Source: Candidatus Kapaibacterium sp.
GTDB lineage: Bacteria > Bacteroidota > Ignavibacteria > Palsa-1295
Assembly (NCBI GenBank): GCA_017882165.1
Contig: JADGPZ010000011.1
Span: forward strand, 1 to 38,869
Direction of reading: 5' to 3'
Length of the DNA stretch: 38,869 bases
The translations under genes were made by a program, and so were the position numbers. Shown here piece after piece: positions 25,046-36,600 of the stretch. How positions within the stretch are numbered: the stretch's first letter is position 1; every line of letters begins with the position of its first letter. The notes under the pieces were generated by a model, which had not been told where the DNA came from, did no database searches, and saw only the letters and a program-made list of their open reading frames with translations.

Positions 25046-26071
25046 TCACATCGGGAGCAGCAATCCCATTTTCCGCTTCACATCAGCGAGGCGCGGCTCG
25101 CTGATGGCTCGAGCCTTGTCGGCGCCGATGCGCATGATCCGTTCGAGCTCGCCGCGATCGGTTGCAATCTCGGCAAACCGCTTGCGAACCGGTTCGGCTT
25201 CCGCAATCACAACTTCCGCGACGCGCTTCTTCAGATCGCCATAGCCACGCGCCGAAGCAAAATCCTGTTCGACTTCGTCGCGCGTTTTCCCCGTCAGCAC
25301 CTGGTAGATCGTCAGCAGATTATTTACCCCGGCTTTCGCTGGGTCCGCAGAGAAACGAATCTCGGAGCCGGAATCGGTTTTCGAGCGCATGATCGCCCGC
25401 TCGATCTGCTTCGGCTCATCGAGCAGACGAATGGCGTGGCCCTGGACGTGCGCCATGCTCTTGGACATCTTGACCGTGGGATCGTCCAATCCCATGATGC
25501 GCGCGCCTGCTTTCGCGATCACCGGCTCCGGTACGATGAACGTCTCGCCGTAGTGATAGTTGAACCGCTCGGCGATGTTGCGCGCAAGCTCGACGTGCTG
25601 TTTCTGATCTTCGCCGACGGGCACCTCGTGCGTGTCGTAAAAGAGAATATCTGCTGCCATAAGTACTGGATAATCCAGCAGCCCGGTTAGGACCGTTCCC
25701 TCGCGCCCACGCTCAGCCTGCTTTGCGGATTTATCTTTGTACTGCGTCATCTTTTTCAACCAGGACTCTGGCGTGACGCAGTTCAGCAGCCACGCGCCCT
25801 CGGCATTCGCGCTGACGTGGCTCTGCACGAAGAGCGTACTCTTCGCTGGGTCGAGTCCCACCGCAAGGAAGAGCGCGAGCAACTCCAGCGTCCGCTCCCG
25901 CAGCACCTCGGGGTCCTGCTTGACCGTCAGCGCGTGGAGATCGACGACGCAGTAGATGTTGTCCTTCGCCGGATCGTCCTGGAGCGCGACCCAGCGCTTC
26001 ACCGCACCGATGTAATTACCGATGTGGATCACTTCCGATGGCTGGATACCGCTAAAGACTCTGCGTTTCAT
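25046..26071 (-). CDS. trpS: Tryptophanyl-tRNA synthetase
   Basis: MKRRVFSGIQPSEVIHIGNYIGAVKRWV; YPVLMAADILFYDTHEVPVGEDQKQHVELARNIAERFN; KMSKS motif TVKMSKSMAHV. Confidence 0.96.
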   Translation of the reverse strand: MKRRVFSGIQPSEVIHIGNYIGAVKRWVALQDDPAKDNIYCVVDLHALTVKQDPEVLRERTLELLALFLAVGLDPAKSTLFVQSHVSANAEGAWLLNCVTPESWLKKMTQYKDKSAKQAERGREGTVLTGLLDYPVLMAADILFYDTHEVPVGEDQKQHVELARNIAERFNYHYGETFIVPEPVIAKAGARIMGLDDPTVKMSKSMAHVQGHAIRLLDEPKQIERAIMRSKTDSGSEIRFSADPAKAGVNNLLTIYQVLTGKTRDEVEQDFASARGYGDLKKRVAEVVIAEAEPVRKRFAEIATDRGELERIMRIGADKARAISEPRLADVKRKMGLLLPM

Positions 26072-26163
26072 AGCGCGGAATAGCAAGCAGGAAGCGAAGA
26101 AAGTTCAATCTAAGGCTCTCGGGACCCTGCTTCGTCCTCCTCCGAAGCCAGACCGGTTAACCT

Positions 26164-26195
26164 GCGAGAGATTGCTTCGCTCCGCTCGCAATGAC
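26164..26195. repeat. Probable dispersed repeat (gcgagagattgcttcgctccgctcgcaatgac)
   Basis: gcgag ... ctcgc stem; intergenic; agattgcttcgctccgctcgcaatgac is a string I recognise as recurrent in bacterial genomes (recall, not searched). Confidence 0.55.
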
Positions 26196-26361
26196 TTTAT
26201 TCAATTGACTGGACCCCAGTGACGGGCGAATGTCCCATTGAAACATTTGCGATTTAGCGAAGAGAACCCCTTCCACCTATTACAACGCGGTTCGAGCCAC
26301 TCGGCATCTCAAATTTTTGATGAATTCTTGATTTACGAAAATTTATTCATCAAATATACCT

Positions 26362-28485
26362 CTAATCGCCTACAATCATTAACTTCAGGCTCTCCACCCG
26401 CCCATTCATGCGGACAATGCATTGGTACATCCCTGTAGCGTCCGCCGCGGCGGATCCCCCGGTTGCTGCATTCCAAGTGAAACTATGCTCCCCCGCCGTT
26501 AGCTCACCGGCAAACAGCCGCGCCACCTCCACGCCCAGCAGATTCACTATCGAGACTCCCGCATACCCGCTGGACTCCGGCGTGAAGGAGATGGTTGTTG
26601 ATTGAGAGAATGGGTTGGGGTAGGTGCGAAGTTCGTGCGTCGGCGCGGGCGGTTGTGCCACCGATGCCGGGCCGATCATCTCGAAGAGTGGACGGCGCCA
26701 AAAGCCCATTGCCCCGTTGGCGTAAAGATAACCGTCGGCTACGAAAAGATTGTTTATCTGAGTATCAGCTAATCCCGTATTAATGGGCCACCACGAATTG
26801 CTGGTAGCCGACAAAATAAAGATTCCACTATCGTATGTGCCAGCGAAGATGCTCGATCCTGAGGCAGCCCAAACGATTTGAGAGTTCGAAGGCAAACCGC
26901 TGCTAACCGGAGTCCAGACATTACCTTCATCGGTCGAAAGATATACTCGCTGGTTGCTTATGCCGAAGAGATTATTTCCACTGACAGCGATGGGATATGG
27001 GTTATTAGGGTTGTCTAACCAGGTGACGCCACTGTCGGTTGACCGAAGACCATTTGCGAAAAGATTTGTCTCGCTTGCAAAAAGATTGATTTGCCAAACG
27101 GAATCCCCTGCTCCCAAAAAGTCCTTGACTTCGGACCAACTTCCCCCATTGTCGGTCGATCGAAAGATACCACTACCAAGCAGCCACACTTTAGGCGGGC
27201 GTCTTGGATCGGGATTTGAAACCCCAGTGTCCTTTATCGCTCCCGCAAAGAGATAAGAACCGACTGTTGCGAGAGACTGAACCACGTTGCACGACAGACC
27301 GTCGTTCGCCGCATTCCAAGTCGCACCTTCATCAGAGGAAACATACACTCCTGCATCAGTGCTTGTCCCTGTCCCTGCGAAAATACAGTTACCAATTCGC
27401 GTCAATGCAACTACGGCGCTTAGTAGCGTTCCGCTGTCAGTCCGTGACCATGTTTCACCACTATCCAACGATCTCCAAATATGATAACCGCCCATTAAAA
27501 GACTTTTGGCCGTCGCAATGAATGGTGTTTTGGACGCGAACCCGATTGGCGCACTAATCAAACTCCAAGTTGTTCCGCTGTCGGTTGAGCGACTGATTGG
27601 GCCGCTAAACTCTCCTGCGGCAAAGACGCCCAACCCGCCCACATACAAGCATGAGGATAGCTCCCCAGGGACTGACCAGTGTAGTCCATGATCATGACTC
27701 ACTTCGAGATGAAGGTCACTTCGATTGGCTGCAAAAAGCTTGGTCCCTAAAATTGCGATCGCCTGAGGGGACATAAAACTATCAACTACGACCCAGGTCT
27801 CTCCCTGATCTGTAGACCGACTGAGACCATACCACTCATAATGAATTGTATAGCCATGACTCGCAGCAAAAATTGTGTCGCCATCAACTGCGAAGGGCGA
27901 CCCAAGTTGCGAATCCTTTAGTGTCCAACTTGCACCGCTGTCCGTTGTAACGAAAAGACCTTGCGGTTCTGCAGCGAAGAGCTTGGAGCCAACGGCAGCA
28001 AGACCGCTGACGCTGGAACGGGGCAAACCATTATTAACTGCCACCCAACTCTGGCCTCCATTCGTCGAGCGGTAAACACCTCTGCCCACCGTCTCAAACG
28101 GGAATCCGGTTCCAGCAAACAGGATTGAGCCAATAGCCGCCACCGACCAAACAGAACCGACCACCGTGTCACTCTTGAGCATCCAATGTTCACCATGATC
28201 TGTCGAAAGGAAGATGCCTTTCGATGTCCCTGCGTATAATTGCGAATCATTAGATAAAAATGCAATGACATGAATCCCTGGTGACGTGACACAGGACCAT
28301 GTCTTGCAAGTGTCCTTCGAAAGCAAGATTCCAGAATAAGTACCAGCGATGAAATTGTTTCCGCTCATGGTAAGGGCTGCCGACCGTGGTGAACCCATCA
28401 GATACCACTGCGCGTGCGCAGAACTAGCGATGGAGAACGCGACAGCGGCGAAGACGAAGAATGCAATGAGTCGCTTCGGAAGCAT
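26362..28485 (-). CDS. Secreted multi-Asp-box propeller protein with T9SS type A sorting domain
   Basis: Signal peptide MLPKRLIAFFVFAAVAFSIASSAHAQ; about 11 Asp-boxes (STDHGEHW, STNGGQSW, TTDSGASW, STDQGETW, SHDHGLHW, STDSGTTW, SLDSGETW, SSDEGATW, STDNGGSW, STDSGVTW, STDEGNVW); C-terminus TYPNPFSQSTTISFTPESSGYAGVSIVNLLGVEVARLFAGELTAGEHSFTWNA. Confidence 0.87.
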   Translation of the reverse strand: MLPKRLIAFFVFAAVAFSIASSAHAQWYLMGSPRSAALTMSGNNFIAGTYSGILLSKDTCKTWSCVTSPGIHVIAFLSNDSQLYAGTSKGIFLSTDHGEHWMLKSDTVVGSVWSVAAIGSILFAGTGFPFETVGRGVYRSTNGGQSWVAVNNGLPRSSVSGLAAVGSKLFAAEPQGLFVTTDSGASWTLKDSQLGSPFAVDGDTIFAASHGYTIHYEWYGLSRSTDQGETWVVVDSFMSPQAIAILGTKLFAANRSDLHLEVSHDHGLHWSVPGELSSCLYVGGLGVFAAGEFSGPISRSTDSGTTWSLISAPIGFASKTPFIATAKSLLMGGYHIWRSLDSGETWSRTDSGTLLSAVVALTRIGNCIFAGTGTSTDAGVYVSSDEGATWNAANDGLSCNVVQSLATVGSYLFAGAIKDTGVSNPDPRRPPKVWLLGSGIFRSTDNGGSWSEVKDFLGAGDSVWQINLFASETNLFANGLRSTDSGVTWLDNPNNPYPIAVSGNNLFGISNQRVYLSTDEGNVWTPVSSGLPSNSQIVWAASGSSIFAGTYDSGIFILSATSNSWWPINTGLADTQINNLFVADGYLYANGAMGFWRRPLFEMIGPASVAQPPAPTHELRTYPNPFSQSTTISFTPESSGYAGVSIVNLLGVEVARLFAGELTAGEHSFTWNAATGGSAAADATGMYQCIVRMNGRVESLKLMIVGD

Positions 28486-28650
28486 AATGTCAGTGCCATT
28501 CGAAGGATTCGGGCGCGGGAATGGTGCCCAGCGGCGGAGGTCAAAAATATCTGCCCACGGCTGGCTGTTACCTTTTTCATTCTCGCGAGTCTTCTCATTA
28601 TGCGCATCATTTCAATGGAGGAATATCGCGTTTTGGAGAACCCGTGATCC

Positions 28651-29994
28651 ATGTCAAGAACAAAACCTCGTCCTGTGATCCTCGGGGCCGGTCTGGCCGG
28701 ACTCAGCGCGGCGTATCATTTGCATGGGGCCTACGACATTTTCGAGTCAAGCGGCTCGGTCGGTGGCGTGGCGCGCTCGGTCGTGCGCGATGGCTTTACG
28801 TTCGATCATGCGATCCACGTCCTCTACACGAAAGACCCGTACGCCTCACGCCTGATTACTGACCTGCTCGGCGATAACTTCGCCGAGCACGAGCGGATCT
28901 CTTGGATATACTCGAACGGCGTCCATACACGCTATCCGTATCAGGCAAACATGCTGGGTCTGCCGCTCGCGACGGTTCGCGAGAATCTTCTCGGGCTGAT
29001 CGAGTCCCGCTATGGAGCGACTGCCGGCCCGATCCGTAACTTCGAGGACTGGATACACGCCATGTTCGGTGCCGGCATTGCAAAGAACTTCATGCTCCCC
29101 TTCAATCGCAAGGTGTGGGCCACAGAGCCATGCTCTATGGGGTTTGACTGGATCGCCGACCGCGTGATGCTGCCGGACATGGATGAGATCTTCTCAGGCG
29201 CTTTCCGCGATTCCAAAATCCACCACGGCCCGAATGCGGTCTTCTGGTATCCGGAACAAGGCGGTACGGCGGCGCTCCCACAAGCATTCGCTGAACGGAT
29301 TCGGCCTGTCCAGTTCGGTATGCGTGCCGTTTCAATCGATCCCTGCGCACGGTTGGTTCAATTCGAGAACGGCGAGACTCATTTATTTGAAACGCTGATC
29401 AGCACGCTGCCACTTCCAACGCTGATAGGGTTGACGGAGCATGTCCCGGCACGCATCCGCCAATTAGCTGCACAACTTCGCGCGAACCGGGTTATCAACG
29501 TCAACCTTGGTATTGCAAGGCCAAACATCAGCGAGCGCCATTGGGTCTACTATCCAGAAGAGGAATTTGAATTCCATCGCGTGAGTTTTCCCGGAAACTT
29601 CTCGGCATCACTTGTGCCCAGCGGCATGAGTTCGATGATGATCGAAATCTCGGAATCTCCTACTCGACACATCGAGCGCAAGGGCCTTGTGCGACGAACG
29701 ATCAAGCAGTTATGCCGGGCTGGTGTGCTCGCGAAGCAGGACCAAATCGTTCACGAGTCAACAACTGAGATCGACCCTGCGTATATCATTCCAGGCATCG
29801 ACCACGATTCCATCGTTGGCGAGTTGCAGGCGTATCTTCGTTCGCTCGGGATTCTCTCGTGTGGCCGGTTTGGAGAGTGGAAATACCTCAACATGGACCA
29901 AGCCATCCTGAGCGGCAAGCACGCAGCGGAAATGGCAATGGGTTGCAGGGTGCCAGAATCGAGCCTCAATCTAGCTGTAGTAAATAATGAGTGA
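28651..29994 (+). CDS. FAD-dependent amine-oxidase/UDP-galactopyranose-mutase-like oxidoreductase
   Basis: VILGAGLAGLSAAYHLHGAYDIFESSGSVGGVARSVVRDGFTFDHAIHVLYT; NFMLPFNRKVWATEPCSMGFDWIADRV. Confidence 0.8.
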   Translation: MSRTKPRPVILGAGLAGLSAAYHLHGAYDIFESSGSVGGVARSVVRDGFTFDHAIHVLYTKDPYASRLITDLLGDNFAEHERISWIYSNGVHTRYPYQANMLGLPLATVRENLLGLIESRYGATAGPIRNFEDWIHAMFGAGIAKNFMLPFNRKVWATEPCSMGFDWIADRVMLPDMDEIFSGAFRDSKIHHGPNAVFWYPEQGGTAALPQAFAERIRPVQFGMRAVSIDPCARLVQFENGETHLFETLISTLPLPTLIGLTEHVPARIRQLAAQLRANRVINVNLGIARPNISERHWVYYPEEEFEFHRVSFPGNFSASLVPSGMSSMMIEISESPTRHIERKGLVRRTIKQLCRAGVLAKQDQIVHESTTEIDPAYIIPGIDHDSIVGELQAYLRSLGILSCGRFGEWKYLNMDQAILSGKHAAEMAMGCRVPESSLNLAVVNNE

Positions 29995-30670
29995 AGAGAA
30001 GTCCGCGACTGCAAACGGCCTCTGCTTTCACTCGGACTCGATGGAGTACCGGGATGCAACATTCTATCGGCGCACCGGGAAATGGCTGCTCGACTTCACA
30101 CTCGCCTCCCTCCTATTGGTTGCGCTCCTCCCCTTTTTTCTGCTTATCGCTGCGGCGATTGCGCTCACAAGCAGAGGCAGGGTCATTCTCGTGCAACCTC
30201 GTATTGGTCAGGATGGACACCGATTCGGATTCCTGAAATTTCGAACCATGACGACCGGACAGCGAGCAAGCGAAGTGGATCAGCGAGCGGCGGAACTTGC
30301 ACTCACAGGCATTCTGCTCAAGCCCGAGAACGATCCGCGTGTCACGCTGGTCGGTCGATTTCTTCGTCGGCATTCGTTGGACGAGTTGCCGCAACTTATT
30401 AATATCATCAAAGGCGAAATGAGCCTTGTTGGTCCGCGACCGTTGCTACCTTTTATGGTCGAGCCACACCCGCAGGAGAATCGTCTGCGGACGAGCGTGC
30501 TTCCGGGCCTTACGGGATACTGGCAGATTTACGCACGCAGCGAAAGCAATTCACTCCCGCAGATGATCGAGCACGACATGAAGTACATCGAAAGCATCTC
30601 GCTCTGGACGGACTTGCGCGTTCTCGCGGCTACGCTGCCACGGATTGTTACGGGTGATGGGGCGAAATAA
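29987..30670 (+). CDS. Bacterial sugar transferase (polyprenyl-phosphate glycosyl-1-phosphate transferase, WcaJ/PglC type)
   Basis: KWLLDFTLASLLLVALLPFFLLIA; FGFLKFRTM; RVTLVGRFLRRHSLDELPQLINIIKGEMSLVGPRPLLPFM. Overlaps the previous gene by 8 nt. Confidence 0.92.
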   Translation: MSEEKSATANGLCFHSDSMEYRDATFYRRTGKWLLDFTLASLLLVALLPFFLLIAAAIALTSRGRVILVQPRIGQDGHRFGFLKFRTMTTGQRASEVDQRAAELALTGILLKPENDPRVTLVGRFLRRHSLDELPQLINIIKGEMSLVGPRPLLPFMVEPHPQENRLRTSVLPGLTGYWQIYARSESNSLPQMIEHDMKYIESISLWTDLRVLAATLPRIVTGDGAK

Positions 30671-30695
30671 TCAGTAGCCTCTTGACTCGCCCGCG

Positions 30696-33600
30696 CTACA
30701 TAATCTTCAACCGCACATCAAACCCCGCCGTGATAAGGCGTGTAGGCGGGCTTATGAGACCACTCGAGGCTGGAGTGGTGCGCTCGTAGTGGTAGAAGGC
30801 TTCGACGGAGACTTGTGTCGAGATGGTATAGGAGACGCGCGGCTCGATGGTCGTCTTGGTCAGGCCGCCGTTGCTGGTGCCCGCCGGGTTCGATTCGATC
30901 GTCCAGAAGTTGTAGTAATCATCCGAAGAGATCGTCTGGCTGAACATGAACTGCGCGCCAAACTGATTCTTGAGATTCAGCTTGAGGAACGGGATCGAGA
31001 GGCCACCGGCCCGCGTGTAATGCGCGTTGATCCCAAACGTTGTGGAGAGCCGCTTCGTGATGCGCGTCGAGGCATAGTCGGCGGCCCACTCTGTTTGGGT
31101 ATCGTAGTTCAGGCTGGTCGTAAGCGTGCCGTTCCAAAGTTTATCCCACGACATATCGAACGCAATGAGCGGCCGGAAGCCGTAGACGATTGTTTGCAGC
31201 GAAGTCAGGTTGAGTGAATCGCCAGGGTCCTGACGGAATGAGCGCTTGTATGTTCCGTTGTATGCGTTGCGAACACTGGCGTGATCGGCAAACCAGAAGA
31301 GCGGGAATTTTTCGAGGCCCGACCAACTGAACGAGTAATTCAGTCTCGGCAGATACTCGCGCAAGAAACCGCTGAAGAACGGCAGCGTTTCAAAGCCCTG
31401 CATAAATGCCTGCTGCTCGATCTTATTATGCACATCGGCCGGAAGCGAATCGTGCGCGTTGGCGACGGAATAGCCGAGTGCCTGAACTGCCTCGCGATAC
31501 TTGACGCCGACGTTCAGGATTCCGCTCTGTAATGCGCTCTCGCCAACGAAAGGCAGCGGCGGAATGGAGAGGAAGGTGCGGGAGACATCGCCCGACTTGA
31601 TCTGGTACAGCAGATTCGGGTCGCCGGCGCTATTGATTTGCAATGCATCCCGCTCGTCGTAGCCAAACGAGACCTTCCAGTTCAAACTGATAGACGCGCC
31701 GTTCCACAGGGGCCGGCTCGTGGCAAGTTCGAAGTTGTTCGTCTGCGTGAAGGCATCAGTCACATCGACCGAACCGCCGTACGGATCACCTTCGCGCAAG
31801 CCGTGCCGCACGGAGTACCAAAGGAACGGGAAGTGATTTTGCCAATGGAAGATGAGCCGGCCACTCGGGTCGGTAATAAGGCCGAGTTGATATGCGCGCG
31901 ATGGGCCATTCTGATCGTCCTCCGGCGTGCCGAATCCGCGCGCCAGGAAATTCGTGATACCCGAGCCATCGCCCGCGATTGCATTGTTCAGGCTCTGGTT
32001 CGTTTGTGTGAAGTTGAACCGGGTGCCATTCCAATCGAAGAGTGGCTTCTGCACGAACATTTGGAGTAGCCCCTTGACGGTGACCGAGGGCGCCACCTCC
32101 ACGAACTCCGGCTGCTCCGGCATCGGGGCTTCGGGTGTGAGTACGGTATCGACGGCGTATTCGCCACCCTTCTCTCCTTCCGTGCCCATACCGGGCGTGT
32201 GGATCTTGCCAACGGTGTCTATCCTCACCACCGGCTCCGTGTGGCGCATCGTATCGAGGATGTGCGGCTTGCGGCCCAACGGATTACCGGGCGATTGAAT
32301 GCGCATCTCCTCACCCCGTTCAACGGGATTGCGCGGCTGCTCTCTCGGTCTGGCCCCGGGCGACTCGCGGTCCTCACCAGCTCGTCCACGAAATTCCTCA
32401 GGCACAACTCCCACTTCGCCGCGTCCGCGACCGAGCCCGCGCTGCTGCGGCCCCTCCTCGCCGATCGGCTTGCCGAAGATCATCATGCCCAAGTCGCGCA
32501 CGTTGAGTTCGATGCCGGTCGTAATCACATTATTCCACGCTGCTTGCTTCGCGTTCTGGAAGTTGGTCTGTGTGTTGAGCCAGCGATACTCGACCCGGTA
32601 ATCGAATACCGGCTTCAGCAGTTTTTCGAGACCGAAGAGTCCCGGCAATTTGGGCTGTGTCCCCATGTGAACTTTCTGACTCGCGTTGAAATCGACGCCG
32701 GGCCGCGCGAGCGCACCGTCCTTGAAGAAAATATCGTGGAGAATATCCTGCGTGCTCCGCTGGTAGTAATACACGCTGTCGTAGTTGTAAATGGGATTTC
32801 CATTCACATCGTATGTGACCGGTTTATCGAACTGTGCCTGTGTTTCGAGCGGTATGAGATTGCTCGTGACATCGAGCGAGTAATCGAACGCCGGCGAGAG
32901 CATGCCGCCTTCGAACGGCTTCCAGTTAATCTGCATGCCACGCGTGGCCGTAAAGACCCGGTTGATGAGTGGCACGAGGCTGTTCACCACATCCATCGTA
33001 TCCTGAGTACTACTTCCCTCACCCGGCAAGCTCAGAGTCGAGAGCCGATTGAGCGAATGCTCGCGCCCGCGCGTGGCGCTGACGGCAAACGAGACTTGCG
33101 TTGGCAAGGGCGTGATCTTCCACTGCGAATATGGCCCGACCAGGAATGTGCTCGTTCCGAGCATCCAGGACAATGGGGAAACACTCCACTGTGGCAGCGG
33201 TGGCAGGCTATAGCGCGCGGAGCCAGTCCAGGACCAGGTGCGATCGAACTCGTATTGCGGCGATCGGAGATAGGACTCGCCATACCCGAAACCAAAATTC
33301 AAACGATTGACGAATCCCGGAATAAGGAAGAACGAGCCGGGAAACCGGAGCGCGATGTCGCTTGCGCCGAAGGAGTTCTTCACTTGCAGCGTCTCATTGT
33401 TCAGTTGTAGCGAATCAATCAGCGCCTGTCCGGAATCGGCGCGCATCTGACCGGCATTCATCAGATTCTGGATGTCGGAGACGGTCGAACTCAGATTGAC
33501 ATCCGTATTCACAATGTACTTCGGCCGGAGTACAGCCTCGGAATGCGAAATCGTGATCGGCAGTTTGGAGCCGCGATCTTCCATCCACTTGGGCAGGACT

Positions 33601-36600
33601 TTTTGCATCGCAAACTCGCCGGTCACGTTCCAGAGCAGGTTCAGCGAGCGCCCGTAGTTGAAGCGCTCATCCACACGGTGGAAGTCTGGGCGCTCGTTGG
33701 TCATGCCGCCCATGATGCGTCCGAACTCCGCGAGTTTCAACTCGGCCGCAGCGGTGTAGGCGTAATCGATTTGATCGTTCGCGTCGAGCAGTCGCAGTTC
33801 GTCCCACCAGATGTCGGTAAAGAGTGAGTCGACCGTGCGGTCCTCATGATCGGCGCCGAGTACGAAGTATTGCGCGTTCGTAAGCGTCGGGCTACCGACC
33901 ACTGTGTACATCGAACCGGGCACCCCATCGCCAACCGGCATCGAGATCGCGTCGGCTCTTGCATTGCGCCGGGCCTTCAGCGACGTGAGCGTACCAAAAT
34001 CGACATGAATATTCTGCCATCCCTGCATGAGCGGCCGCCGGTATTCGTAGTAATTGAACTGATCGGTCCCGAACCGGAAGTAGACCCACACGCGGTTGAT
34101 CGTATCGTTGATGGTGTTCAGCGGACGCGAGGAGATTTCCGTACCCGAATTCACATCGCCGTGAACCCAGATCGCCATCGAGCGATAGTTGAAGAGATCG
34201 TTCGGCGAGGGGAATATGCGCTGTGCCTCGCGACGGCTTCCCGCCGGGACCTTCCGCAACATCATGTCGAGCGATTGCTCGTTGCCGAGCAGTGTGGTCG
34301 CGGTCTGTCCCGGAATAATATCGCGCTGGACTCCGTCCGGGCCATTGTAATTCGTTGTTGTTCCGACGCCATTATCTTCGATACTGACGTATCCTATGCG
34401 GAGCGAGGTATCGCCGATGGGGTTCGTCGTGCTGAGTCCGACGAGCCCGCGCGTCCACTGGCTGCCGACAAGCATCAACTCATATAATTCGAGCTGCAAA
34501 GACTTCTGCATACTATCGATCCAGAACCGATAATAGGACACATTGCTGAACGTGCTATCCTGCGTACCAATGATCCGCTTGAAATCGGCCAGCGGAATCC
34601 GAAGCTGATACCAGCCTTTCGACGGGTTGCCACCGATCACGTAGCGATTGCGGTTGTTCGTGAGGTCGAGCGGGATCTCGTATTCGTAGTACGCATTGTC
34701 GAGATTGACCGCGCCGTTGCCATCGAGATCTTCGTTGTCGGGCTTCTGTCCGGCATAGGCATCGTTCGCGTTGCCTTCCTGCCCGTTGAGGTGGTCGGGG
34801 TCGATCCCATAGTCATCATTGTTCGGGTCGCTCGGATTCCAGGGCGTAATGCCGAGACTCTGGAATTTTGCCTGTTCTCCCGCATCGTTCAATCCGTCAA
34901 GTCCAATGTCCTCGCCATCATCGTACCGGCCACTGTTGTTAATATCCTCATTGTCCAAGCGGCCGTTGGGGATCACATCCTCAGAGACGCGGCCAATATC
35001 GAAGCGGAGTTTCGCATTCTGTGCGTCAGCCCCATCCATATTGTCGATCTTAATATACAGTTCGATGGCATCGGTATTCGTCGCCGCAACGTTGAGACCC
35101 GGCGCATACTGGACCATGCCACCCCACATATCCATCGGCGGTGCGTTCGCCGGGTTCGGATTGTAGATACCGGGCCGGCTTGGATCGAACGCAACGTTCA
35201 TGATTTGCGCGGTCGTACCGGGCGCGACACTCTTGTTCGGCTTCATGTCCGTGATCGACGGGAGTCCCTGCGGGACGTACCATATCATCTTTCCCTTGAC
35301 ACGGTTGATCGGGTTCGACCAGTAGTTCGTGTCCGTGCCGGGATACTTTGCCATGAGCGTGCTATCGGTCGGCTGCGAAGAGGGGTGCCAGCGGCCATAG
35401 TTCATATAGAGCGGAAACTGGTTGAGTCCGCCTTCGAAGTCATCGAGATAGGCGATGGATTTTCCGTTATCGACGGCCATCGGTGATAACTCGGTGTTCG
35501 GATTCGGCAGCGAGATTGCCGCGTCCGCCTTGATGTTCAACTCCGATTTGTCCTTCAGGTTGAAGATCGGCAGCGCGTTCAGCGCGTCGGTAATCATCGG
35601 CATGTCGAACTTGTAGCCGCCATCGAATCCCCATATCCAGTTCGAAAGCGGTTCCTCGCCCTGCCGCGTCTTGAGCGTGGGCAAGTGCATCGAGTAGTTC
35701 ATAAACGTGGTGCCGATCACGCCACGCACCTGGTTCGCGGCATCGAGCATCGGCACTTCGGCGCGGAAGCCGAGCACGTTCTTCGTCGCGTTCGTGAAGA
35801 TGTCATGCACGTCATACTCGACGTTGAGCGAACTCGCGCCGCTCACGTAATCGGGATTCAGGATCGTCACAGTCCCGCTCGCATAATCAACTCGGTAGTC
35901 CTTCCCTTCCGTCAGCGCCGTAGCGCCGCTGGTCACTTTCACGCTTCCCTCGACCAAATTGAATGCGTTCAGAACGAGCGTGGAGGAGACTCCGCCAGCG
36001 AATTTGACATTGATCGAGGTTTGCTTCGTCTCGGTCAGGCGCAAACTCTCCTGCTGTGTGTTGTAAATTTCCGGCAGGTAGAAATTGGAATCGAACGTAA
36101 ACTTCGGTTTGAGTACCTTCTGCGCATCATCGAAGACCTTGACGCGTTGGCCGAACGGCTCGACATACGGAAAGACCAGCGTTCCGGTTTTTGGATCGAT
36201 GATGAAATCATCCGAATTGAACTGCTGCCCGAAATCGACAAGACCATCCGACGTCTTATCGCTCTGGCCGTTGCTATTATTGTACCGATCGAGTCCAAGG
36301 ATGGAAATGGCCTTCATGATCTTTCCGGCCGTCATCATGTACTCGTCCTGCCCGCCACGCGGCGTCTGGTACATGATTCGGAGTGAGAAACCCTGATCCG
36401 TGAACGACTGCCCACCAACATAGTAGGTGTTCTTGACAATGTTGCGCCAGGCTGGGCTGGTCGGATTCCTAAACGTGCCGAATGGTTTGAGGAGCTTCAA
36501 AACAAGAGGTGTCGCGCCTCCAAGCCCATCCTCTCCATAACGGCCTAAGGGGGCGTTGTTCTTATAAACAGGATAGCTAACCGCCAGCGCGAACTGATTG

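Noticed and set aside
32199-33410. 403-aa plus-strand ORF
   Set aside because: Antisense to sprA; no domain features.
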